From positions 1-15,712 of the forward strand of contig JAVBQX010000349.1 in NCBI GenBank assembly GCA_031548645.1: a stretch of 15,712 nucleotides of DNA. The letters run 5' to 3'. Positions 1 to 5,902 of this stretch are shown here, piece by piece. A program made the position numbers and the translations under genes. Source of the stretch: WRMR01 sp031548645 (lineage in GTDB: Bacteria; Planctomycetota; Planctomycetia; Pirellulales; Thermoguttaceae). Each line of letters begins with the position of its first letter. The first letter of the stretch is position 1. The notes beneath the pieces were generated by a model, which was not told the origin of the DNA, ran no database searches, and saw only the letters and a list, made by a program, of their open reading frames with translations.

Positions 1-1
1 C

Positions 2-334
2 GAGCGGGAATTGTCGCGTGAGCTTTCCCGCGTCCTGGGCGTAACGGCCTGCCGAGGAGTGCAATACTCCGGCGGGCCCGACAGCCCGGACATCGTGACC
101 GACATTCCCCGTTTGCACATCGAATGCAAACGCACCGAATCGTTCCGTCTGTTCGAAGCGCTGGATCAGGCGATCCGCGACGCGGGAAATAACAAAACGC
201 CGGTGGTCATGCACCGGCCCAATCGCAGGCCCTGGATCGTCGTCCTGCGGCTTGACGATCTGCCGGAACTGGCGCGACAAATCAGCGAATACCAGCAACA
301 AAAACGCGAGGAGGAACATGGCCAGCTCGATTGA
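2..334 (+). CDS. PD-(D/E)XK nuclease, Holliday-junction-resolvase-like (5' end outside window)
   Basis: This is the 3' part of a small phage-type nuclease predicted to cut branched or otherwise structured DNA during replication or recombination. The frame is open from base 2, so the true start lies upstream; the TTG at 11 would drop the first conserved residues. The visible core is GGPDSPDIV, then a short loop, then LHIECKR, which supplies the Asp and the Glu-x-Lys of a PD-(D/E)XK active site. It is followed by a helix and the strands PVVMHRPNRRPWIVVLRL. The order and spacing match small proteins annotated in phages as PDDEXK endonuclease or Holliday junction resolvase; I recognise the family by pattern and the exact substrate is unproven. 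The stop lies 14 bases inside the next gene, and the purine-rich GAGGAGG that precedes that gene's ATG is within this reading frame, so the two are probably co-translated. Confidence 0.75.
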   Translation, partial: ERELSRELSRVLGVTACRGVQYSGGPDSPDIVTDIPRLHIECKRTESFRLFEALDQAIRDAGNNKTPVVMHRPNRRPWIVVLRLDDLPELARQISEYQQQKREEEHGQLD

Positions 335-1232
335 TCCGAAGAAGATACGCATCGACTGCGATACGCAGGCCCGGCTCGAAATGAATGAGGAGGTCATCGC
401 CGAGTACGCCGCCGCGATGGAACGCGGCGACGAGTTCCCCGCGATCCAGGTGTTTTTCGCGGAAGAGCGCGATGAATTCATTCTTGCGGACGGTTTTTTT
501 CGCTATTTCGCCCACATGCGGGTCAGACCGAACGATCCGATCCTCGCGGAAGTCCGGCTCGGAAACGTGCAAGACGCGCAGTGGGCGAGTTTTGCGGCGA
601 ACAAAACGCACGGCTGGCCGCGTTCCAACGCCGACAAACGCAGCGCGGCCCAGCGAGCATTGTTGCATCCGACCGGTGTGAAATCGAGCAATCGGCATAT
701 CGCAAAACATGTCGGTGTCGCGGAGTCAACCGTTCGGTTGATTCGGGACGAACTCGTGGCGACTGCGCAAATCGCGCAGTCAGATTTTCGACAAGGGCAA
801 GATGGACGTGTCATCAACACCAGTCAAATCGGCAAAAAAACCGAAGGTAGCGCCAGTTGCAACCAATGCCTGAACTTCATGGAATCCAACGGCGAATGCG
901 CCGTGAACGGTTCCAAGCAGAGACCGTGGTCGGAGGCCTGCGAAAAATTTGAAGAAATCCCCGAGGAGCCGGAACGCCGCGAGCTGGAAAATATCCCCGA
1001 TCTCCCCGAGGAATACGAGGAGGTCGAACTGAAAAAAGGGCCGAAAAAGAAGAATCCCTGCCGGTACAAAAGCCGCAATACGGTGTGCATCGACGTGCCG
1101 CTCGGTAATCCCCAACTCGCGGCGGCGGAACTGCGGGCCCGGCTCGGCGAGGAGTACCTGGAGCAATGCACCATCGCCTCGCTCACGTTGCTTCGTACTT
1201 CGCACGACGACGATCCTTTTCCCAATCTTTAA
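318..1232 (+). CDS. ParB/Srx-domain DNA-binding protein with HTH and Cys cluster
   Basis: A 304-residue ParB-like protein of the kind found in phages, probably a DNA-binding regulator or replication accessory factor rather than a true partition protein, since no ParA is seen. Residues 39-66 carry the ParB fold signature, with DGFFRYFA where chromosomal ParB has a G-x-R-R/H-x-x-A box. Residues 95-116 contain NKTHGWPRSNADKRSA, a pattern common in this family. Residues 124-146 form a helix-turn-helix (NRHIAKHVGVAESTVRLI). The C-terminal half has a cysteine cluster (Cys181, 184, 194, 208), possibly metal-binding, then a very acidic stretch (213-238) and a basic KKGPKKK. The ATG at 318 was chosen because GAGGAGG sits just upstream and because the ParB fold begins soon after; the in-frame extension back to 252 lies inside the nuclease gene and does not look conserved. 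DNA target unknown. Confidence 0.8.
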   Translation: MASSIDPKKIRIDCDTQARLEMNEEVIAEYAAAMERGDEFPAIQVFFAEERDEFILADGFFRYFAHMRVRPNDPILAEVRLGNVQDAQWASFAANKTHGWPRSNADKRSAAQRALLHPTGVKSSNRHIAKHVGVAESTVRLIRDELVATAQIAQSDFRQGQDGRVINTSQIGKKTEGSASCNQCLNFMESNGECAVNGSKQRPWSEACEKFEEIPEEPERRELENIPDLPEEYEEVELKKGPKKKNPCRYKSRNTVCIDVPLGNPQLAAAELRARLGEEYLEQCTIASLTLLRTSHDDDPFPNL

Positions 1233-1256
1233 CCCCTTCACATATTAATGATGCCT

Positions 1257-2102
1257 ATGAAATACAAAACGATCAACCAGAAACGTTATCTGCCCGACGG
1301 GCGCAGCCTGTCCCGCATCGTCGCGAAACGGGATTTCGGCAACGTGAAAAAAGGAACGTTGGGCGGTTTCATCGAGGATACGCATAATTTGTCGCAAAAA
1401 GGCGACTGCTGGGTCGGTGAAAAAGCGGCGGTTTACGGGCTCGCGCGGGTCAACAGGGATGCCGTTGTTCGCGGTTACGCCGTACTCAAGGATCGTGTGG
1501 TCGTCACCGATCATGCGGTCGTGGAGGGACGTGCGCTTTTGGATCAGCATGTGTATGTCGGCGGTCATGCGCATATCGGCAATTCGACCTATCTCAGCGG
1601 CGTGGCCACCATCGTCGGCGACGCGCGGCTTTTCTGCTACGGCTTTCACAGTCCTTCGGGCCGGAAGCTGCTGCCGAACGTCAGCGGTTTGGCGCGCATC
1701 CTGGACTTCGCCTTCCTCGAAGGCCGGGTCTCCATTCGCGATCATGCGGTTTTGGCCGGGCGGTGTAAAATTATCGGGCGCGTTCGGGTGATGGATCACG
1801 CGCTCATTCACGACGAGGCGGAACTGCGGGGCCGCGTCCTCGTCGGCGGGACGGCGCATGTCATTCAAAAAGCCTGTCTTTGCGATCAAACGCTCGTCGC
1901 GGGAAACGCCTTGATCGCCGGTGAAACGATTTTGGGCGGCCAGTCGTTTGTGACGGCGGATGCCATCGTCATGATCGACGGACGTGTCGACAATCACGTT
2001 TTTTCCGGTGACGAATATGTCACGAGCCGCAAGGGCTGGCTGACGATTCAGCACCAGCTTCGCATGAAGGCCTTCATGGAGGACGAACATGCAACTGCGT
2101 GA
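1257..2102 (+). CDS. YdcK-like left-handed beta-helix (hexapeptide repeat) protein
   Basis: A 281-residue protein made almost wholly of short hydrophobic repeats such as GYAVLKDRVVVTDHAVVEG and HAVLAGRCKIIGRVRVMDH, the signature of a left-handed parallel beta-helix. The opening (MKYKTINQKR, RIVAKRDFGNVKKGTLGGFIE, NLSQKGDCWV) matches the start of YdcK-like proteins that recur in phages and enterobacterial genomes, usually annotated as hexapeptide-repeat or polymer-forming proteins without a known activity. I see no catalytic histidine in an acyltransferase-like context, so a scaffold or binding role is as likely as an enzyme. ATG codons at 1248, 1251 and 1257 are all in frame; 1257 is preferred because it gives the family's usual MKY start. 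None has a good Shine-Dalgarno sequence. The end overlaps the helicase gene by 14 bases, and the helicase's GGAGGA lies within this gene. Confidence 0.75.
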   Translation: MKYKTINQKRYLPDGRSLSRIVAKRDFGNVKKGTLGGFIEDTHNLSQKGDCWVGEKAAVYGLARVNRDAVVRGYAVLKDRVVVTDHAVVEGRALLDQHVYVGGHAHIGNSTYLSGVATIVGDARLFCYGFHSPSGRKLLPNVSGLARILDFAFLEGRVSIRDHAVLAGRCKIIGRVRVMDHALIHDEAELRGRVLVGGTAHVIQKACLCDQTLVAGNALIAGETILGGQSFVTADAIVMIDGRVDNHVFSGDEYVTSRKGWLTIQHQLRMKAFMEDEHATA

Positions 2103-3810
2103 TTACCAGCAAGCTGCCGTGAACGCCGTTTACGATTACCTGCGAACGAAAGATGGCAATCCCTGCGTCGTGTTGCCGACCGGATCGGGCAAGACGCCCG
2201 TGCTTTCAACGATCTGTCACGATGCCGCCAAAAAATGGGACGGTCGTGTTTTGGTGCTCGCGCACGTCAAGGAATTGTTGGAACAGTCGGCGAATACCTT
2301 ACGGCGAATCGCGCCGGACTTGCCTGTCGGCGTCTATTCGGCGGGGCTCAATTCCCGCGACACCAACGAATCGGTCATTGTTGCCGGCATCCAGTCGGTT
2401 TACACCCGAGCGCAGGAATTGGGGCATTTTGATTTGATCATCGTCGACGAATCGCATTTGCTTCCACCCGACGGCGAGGGCATGTACCAAACCTTCCTGA
2501 CGGCGATGCGTGAAATCAACCCGTACATCCGTTTGATCGGTCTCACGGCAACGCCCTACCGCATGAAATCCGGCCTGCTCTGCGGCCCGGAGAACCTGCT
2601 CCATGATATCTGCTATGAGGTCGGCGTCAAGCAGCTCATCGACGAAAAATACCTTTGTCCCTTGAAAACGAAAGGAGGACGCAGCAAGGTCGATTGTTCG
2701 AACCTGCACATTCGCGCCGGGGAGTTCATCTCCTCGGAAGTCGAGGAACTCATGGACAACGCCGACCTGGTCGCCTCGGCCTGTCGCGAAATCATCATGC
2801 AAACCCAAAACCGGCACAGCGTCTTGATTTTCGCGGCCTCGGTCACCCATGCCGGGCATGTCAAGGAAACCGTTCAAAAGTATTCCGGCTGCGAATGCGG
2901 GCTTGTGACCGGAGACACTCCGTCCGCCGAACGGGAAACGCTCTTGAAACGATTCAAAGGAGAGAAGGTGGATAAGAATCTGTTCGGCGACGCCCTGCCG
3001 CAATTGAAATTCCTCGTCAACGTCAATGTTTTGACGACGGGCTTCGATGCGCCGAATGTCGATTGCGTCGTGTTGTTGCGTCCGACGGCGAGCCCGGGGC
3101 TTTATTACCAGATGACCGGGCGGGGTTTTCGTTTGCATGTATCAAAACAGGATTGCCTGGTGTTGGATTACGGCGGCAATATTTTGCGGCACGGGCCGAT
3201 TGACGCCATCTGCGTGAGAGACGGTCGCGAAGGTCAAAAAGGCGTGACGCCCATGCGGGAATGTCCCGAATGTCAGAGCATCCTGCATGCGGCGGTGAAA
3301 ATCTGTCCCGATTGCGGTTACGTGTTCCCCGAACCGGAGGCGACCAAGCACGAGACCGAAGCATCGGAAGCCGGGATTCTGTCCGGCGGCATGGAAGACA
3401 CGGAATACGACGTGATGGACGTGTTCTACAGCGTACATACGAAGAAAGGGGCGGACGATTGGACGCCGAAAACGATGCGTATCGAATACCGCGTCGGATT
3501 CAACCAGTATTATTCCGAATGGGTCTGTCCCGAACATGACGGCTGGGCTCGGAAACGGTTTGAAAAATGGTGGCTGGAACGCTCGAACGATCCTTTGCCC
3601 GAAACGGCGCAGGAGGCGGTCGACATCGCCAGCGCGGGCGGACTGGCCGCGCCCCTAATCATTACCGTTCGCCGGATTCCGGGCGAAAAATTCGACCGGA
3701 TCATCAAGTGCGAATTGGGCGAGGTGCCCGAAGGCGTCGCGTCGCAACTCGCGAACACCGATGTTTGGGGCGAACCCTTGCCACCGGACTATGACGATGT
3801 CCCATTTTAA
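2089..3810 (+). CDS. SF2 DEAD/DEAH-box helicase with zinc-ribbon tail
   Basis: A 573-residue ATP-dependent helicase of superfamily 2, in the group of phage and type-I-restriction-like helicases. It begins with a Q-like motif (LRDYQQAAV), then Walker A PTGSGKT (residues 30-36), Walker B DESH (120-123), motif III TATP (153-156), and in the second RecA domain NVLTTGFDAPNVD (313-325) and motif VI QMTGRGFR (341-348). Next comes a four-cysteine zinc ribbon, CPEC at 392-395 and CPDCG at 406-410, probably for nucleic-acid contact. The last 150 residues (YDVMDVFYSVHTKKG..., then VGFNQYYSEWVCPEHDGWARKRFEKWW) resemble a C-terminal domain often attached to phage SF2 helicases. Start fixed by GGAGGA at 2078-2083, five bases before ATG. 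All ATPase motifs are intact. Likely role: unwinding or remodelling at the element's replication or recombination sites, acting with the primase-helicase downstream. Confidence 0.9.
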   Translation: MQLRDYQQAAVNAVYDYLRTKDGNPCVVLPTGSGKTPVLSTICHDAAKKWDGRVLVLAHVKELLEQSANTLRRIAPDLPVGVYSAGLNSRDTNESVIVAGIQSVYTRAQELGHFDLIIVDESHLLPPDGEGMYQTFLTAMREINPYIRLIGLTATPYRMKSGLLCGPENLLHDICYEVGVKQLIDEKYLCPLKTKGGRSKVDCSNLHIRAGEFISSEVEELMDNADLVASACREIIMQTQNRHSVLIFAASVTHAGHVKETVQKYSGCECGLVTGDTPSAERETLLKRFKGEKVDKNLFGDALPQLKFLVNVNVLTTGFDAPNVDCVVLLRPTASPGLYYQMTGRGFRLHVSKQDCLVLDYGGNILRHGPIDAICVRDGREGQKGVTPMRECPECQSILHAAVKICPDCGYVFPEPEATKHETEASEAGILSGGMEDTEYDVMDVFYSVHTKKGADDWTPKTMRIEYRVGFNQYYSEWVCPEHDGWARKRFEKWWLERSNDPLPETAQEAVDIASAGGLAAPLIITVRRIPGEKFDRIIKCELGEVPEGVASQLANTDVWGEPLPPDYDDVPF

Positions 3811-3823
3811 GAGAAAGAAAAAA

Positions 3824-4165
3824 ATGACACGATCCATATTCAAGTATTCATTGACCGACGGCGTGGTTTATATGCCGAAGGGAGCCGAAATCCTGAAAGT
3901 CGGCATGCAGGACGGCATACCCTACCTGTGGGCGATGGTCGATCCGCACGGCGAGCGGGAAATGCGATATTTCACGATCCTCGGCACGGGCATGCTGATC
4001 CCCGAGGATTGGAAATATGTCGGCACCCTGTTCGACCGCCCGTATGTCTGGCACGTTTTTGAAACCCAAGAAAAAATCACGGCGGATTCCGACGACCTGT
4101 TGACGAATCCGCCGGTAAGGAATGACACTCATGAGCGTTCAGCGATCCCGACATGCGATGCGTGA
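3824..4165 (+). CDS. DUF7352-type small phage protein
   Basis: A 113-residue protein. The segment SIFKYSLTDGVVYMPKGAEIL, then VGMQDGIPYLWAMVDP and YFTILGTGM, follows the pattern of a small all-beta domain (DUF7352) seen in many phage and plasmid proteins of unknown function: a Lys-Tyr opening, a MP-x-GA turn, a Q-x-G-x-P-x-LWA-x-VDP core and a terminal GTG. The tail after residue 90 is low-complexity. The start at 3824 has the purine run GAGAAAGAAA just before it; upstream codons in the same frame overlap the helicase gene and do not fit the family. The 3' end overlaps the cytosine methyltransferase gene by 35 bases if that gene starts at 4131. No function can be assigned; position suggests an accessory factor of the replication/modification cluster. 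Confidence 0.7.
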   Translation: MTRSIFKYSLTDGVVYMPKGAEILKVGMQDGIPYLWAMVDPHGEREMRYFTILGTGMLIPEDWKYVGTLFDRPYVWHVFETQEKITADSDDLLTNPPVRNDTHERSAIPTCDA

Positions 4166-4910
4166 ACTGGCCTTGTTCGCCGGGGCCGGGGGCGGAATCC
4201 TCGGCGGAACCTTGCTCGGATGGCGGACGGTGTGCGCCGTGGAACTCGCGGATTTTCCCGTGGCCGTCCTGAAAGCGCGGCAGCGGGACGGACTGCTCGA
4301 AAACTTTCCGATTCACCGCGACGTGCGCACCTTCGACGGCGTTCCGTGGCGGGGGAAAGTGGATATCGTTTCCGGCGGGTTTCCATGTCAGGACATCAGT
4401 ACGGCGAATAAAAAGGCAAACGGAATTGAAGGAGAACGCAGTGGTTTGTGGAAGCAAATGGCAAGGATCGTCGGCGAAATACGACCGCGATTCGTGTTCC
4501 TGGAGAATAGTCCCGCCCTTACGTACAGGGGACTCGGAGTCGTGCTGCACGATCTTTCCGAGATGGGGTACGATGCGGAATGGTGTGTGTTGGGAGCGGA
4601 CGCGCTCGGAGCCCCGCATCATCGTGAGCGGTTTTGGCTTCTGGGTGCCGACCCCCACCGCTTCCGACGGAAAGCGGATGGAATTCACCGACCGTGCGAC
4701 GATCAAAGCGACTTATGGCCTGTCGCGGAATTCGCTCAACAAGTGGATGCTTGTCCGGTTTGGAAAAACGGTTACCCCGGAATTCAATGTCTGGCTGATG
4801 GGATGGCCGCCGCAATGGACAAATTTCGAGCCGTTGGCAACGGACAGGTTCCTTGCGTGGCGGCGACGGCATTCCGGATTTTGCACGAAAGAATAACAAC
4901 CCGTTTTTAA
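4131..4910 (+). CDS. C5-cytosine DNA methyltransferase, short target-recognition region
   Basis: A 259-residue enzyme that transfers a methyl group from S-adenosylmethionine to carbon 5 of cytosine in a specific DNA site. Motif I FAGAGGG (16-22) binds the cofactor; motif IV GGFPCQD (82-88) holds the catalytic cysteine; motif VI ENSP (125-128) and motif VIII HHRERFW (163-169) follow; GNGQVP (236-241) is the late conserved motif. Only about 55 residues separate motif VIII from the last block, so the target-recognition region is unusually short, as in many phage Dcm-type enzymes. ATG at 4131 has AAGGA nine bases upstream; 4122 is too close to it, and 4158 (MRELALFAG) would be the minimal start. 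No restriction endonuclease is adjacent, so this looks like an orphan methyltransferase that protects the element or marks its DNA. A second frame is open beneath most of the gene (see the separate entry). Confidence 0.85.
   Translation: MSVQRSRHAMRELALFAGAGGGILGGTLLGWRTVCAVELADFPVAVLKARQRDGLLENFPIHRDVRTFDGVPWRGKVDIVSGGFPCQDISTANKKANGIEGERSGLWKQMARIVGEIRPRFVFLENSPALTYRGLGVVLHDLSEMGYDAEWCVLGADALGAPHHRERFWLLGADPHRFRRKADGIHRPCDDQSDLWPVAEFAQQVDACPVWKNGYPGIQCLADGMAAAMDKFRAVGNGQVPCVAATAFRILHERITTRF
4426..4896 (+). CDS. Possible overprinted gene inside the cytosine methyltransferase gene
   Basis: A second plus-strand frame is open through the methyltransferase gene, from TTG at 4426 (and farther upstream without a start) to a stop at 4894-4896, 156 residues. 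It contains AKYDRDSCSWR, FPRWGTMRNGVCWER, GFWVPTPTASDGKR, then TPEFNVWLMGWPPQWTNFE and PLATDRF. From memory these blocks recur, in this order, in predicted proteins near phage cytosine methyltransferases, often annotated as hypothetical or methyltransferase-like. Each block lies exactly under a conserved methyltransferase motif in the other frame, so the resemblance may reflect conserved DNA rather than a translated protein. No SD stands before the TTG. Alternatives: a true overlapping gene; a product of programmed frameshifting after motif VIII; or an untranslated shadow. I cannot decide between these from one sequence. Confidence 0.3.
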   Translation: MKENAVVCGSKWQGSSAKYDRDSCSWRIVPPLRTGDSESCCTIFPRWGTMRNGVCWERTRSEPRIIVSGFGFWVPTPTASDGKRMEFTDRATIKATYGLSRNSLNKWMLVRFGKTVTPEFNVWLMGWPPQWTNFEPLATDRFLAWRRRHSGFCTKE

Positions 4911-4921
4911 GGAAATCCAAT

Positions 4922-5335
4922 ATGAGCGATTTGCGCTATCAACTCGAAACCTTACACAAAGACCTCAAGGAGGTGCAGAAAACACTGAAAAAGGCGGGAA
5001 AATCCCGCAAGAAGGAGAATATCAACGACCTCCGCAAACTCGTCAGTCAGGCGGCGTCGGCACTGGAGAAGTCACTGGCGAAAATCGAGCCGGAGCGATT
5101 GTGCAAACCGGGCGTCTCGAAGGAGAAATTCGACGATATGATCGAAACGGCAGCCTGCTATAAATGCGGCAGTCACCGCGGTGTCGTAGTCCAATGGCTC
5201 AGCCAGAAGACGGGTCGTGCCTTGAAAAAGTTTTCGGTCGTCTGCACGAACTGCTGGAATCTCGCGATTCGCGAAAGCAGCATCAACGGCGCCATCAAGG
5301 AAAGCAACAGCATGAATCATACTTTGAAACAATGA
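4922..5335 (+). CDS. Coiled-coil plus zinc-ribbon hypothetical protein
   Basis: A 137-residue protein I do not recognise. Residues 1-60 are charged and helical (YQLETLHKDLKEVQKTLKKA, then INDLRKLVSQAASALEKSL), likely a coiled coil. Residues 79-111 form a compact Cys4 module: CYKCG at 79-83 and CTNC at 108-111, about 25 residues apart, the spacing of a zinc ribbon. Between the pairs lies a beta-like VVVQWLSQKTGRALKKFSVVC. This suggests a small DNA- or protein-binding factor. The ATG at 4922 has AAGGA ten bases upstream and begins 11 bases after the methyltransferase stop. Its stop codon overlaps the start of the next small gene as ATGA, so translation of the two is probably coupled. Confidence 0.65.
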   Translation: MSDLRYQLETLHKDLKEVQKTLKKAGKSRKKENINDLRKLVSQAASALEKSLAKIEPERLCKPGVSKEKFDDMIETAACYKCGSHRGVVVQWLSQKTGRALKKFSVVCTNCWNLAIRESSINGAIKESNSMNHTLKQ

Positions 5336-5421
5336 CAATCAAACAAAAACTGATTTTACTGATCGCCTTCAATTTGGGAGCGATCCTCGCTTACATCTTC
5401 AAGGAATTCCTATCGAAATGA
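5332..5421 (+). CDS. 29-residue single-pass membrane protein
   Basis: A very small gene bounded on both sides by ATGA overlaps: its ATG shares bases with the preceding gene's TGA (5332-5335), and its own TGA shares bases with the ATG of the following gene (5418-5421). The product begins MTIKQK, runs through a hydrophobic stretch of about 17 residues (LILLIAFNLGAILAYIF) and ends KEFLSK, i.e. a single transmembrane helix with lysines on both sides. No SD precedes the ATG, so translation would depend on ribosomes ending the upstream gene. Phage membrane miniproteins of this size include holin-like, superinfection-exclusion and enzyme-tethering peptides, but nothing here decides among them. It is shorter than most automatic gene-calling cut-offs. 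Confidence 0.55.
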   Translation: MTIKQKLILLIAFNLGAILAYIFKEFLSK

Positions 5422-5900
5422 CAATGAAAGATTCAGGAAAACGACAAACATTCAACACCGGCGCGGTGCGGGATTCGGATGAAACCAAGCCGCGAATTGA
5501 TTTGATTTCACCGTTCTTTTTGGAAAGGGTCGGTGAACGCATGCGAACCGGAGCCAAAGCGTATGGTGAGCGAAATTATGAGCTTGGCATTCCGATCAGC
5601 AGGTCGCTTGCTTCGCTTTATCGGCACTTGGTGAAATATCACGCCGGTGAGCACGATGAGGATCATTTGGCCGGGGCGGTTTGCAATCTCGTTTTTATGA
5701 TCCACGTCGAGGAAATGGTACGCCGCGGCGTGTTGCCGCCGTCGCTGCTTGATCTCCCGAAGTACCGGCGACACGGTTCCTACCACGAGGAAAAGGCCAA
5801 AATCGTCCCCGATTCCGGCGTCCCGAAAATCCGTTTTCATGACGACGTCATGGCACGTTGGGACGACGACGGCGGGGCGCAACCGAAAAAACAGGAGTAA
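5418..5900 (+). CDS. dATP/dGTP diphosphohydrolase N-terminal-type (MazG-like) protein
   Basis: A 160-residue protein whose first 105 residues match the domain described as the N-terminal part of dATP/dGTP diphosphohydrolases. FNTGAVRD (12-19), KPRIDLISPFFLERVGERM (24-42), GAKAYGERNYELGIP (45-59), SRSLASLYRHL (61-71), then GEHDEDHLAGAVCNLVFMIH (77-96). The helical layout with the acidic EHDEDH resembles MazG-like all-alpha NTP pyrophosphohydrolases, where acidic residues bind Mg2+ and the enzyme splits a (deoxy)purine triphosphate to monophosphate. Assignment of activity is inferred from the family. Residues 106-160 are a charged tail without a clear match. Starts at 5418 (ATGA-coupled) and 5424 are both possible; AAGGA at 5401-5405 is a weak ribosome site. 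In a phage setting it would adjust the host nucleotide pool before DNA synthesis, which fits its place just ahead of the primase-helicase gene. Confidence 0.75.
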   Translation: MTMKDSGKRQTFNTGAVRDSDETKPRIDLISPFFLERVGERMRTGAKAYGERNYELGIPISRSLASLYRHLVKYHAGEHDEDHLAGAVCNLVFMIHVEEMVRRGVLPPSLLDLPKYRRHGSYHEEKAKIVPDSGVPKIRFHDDVMARWDDDGGAQPKKQE

Positions 5901-5902
5901 AC

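Noticed and set aside
1245..2090. Minus-strand open frame of 281 codons opposite the beta-helix gene
   Set aside because: The plus-strand frame has clear hexapeptide repeats; the antisense product has no family features.
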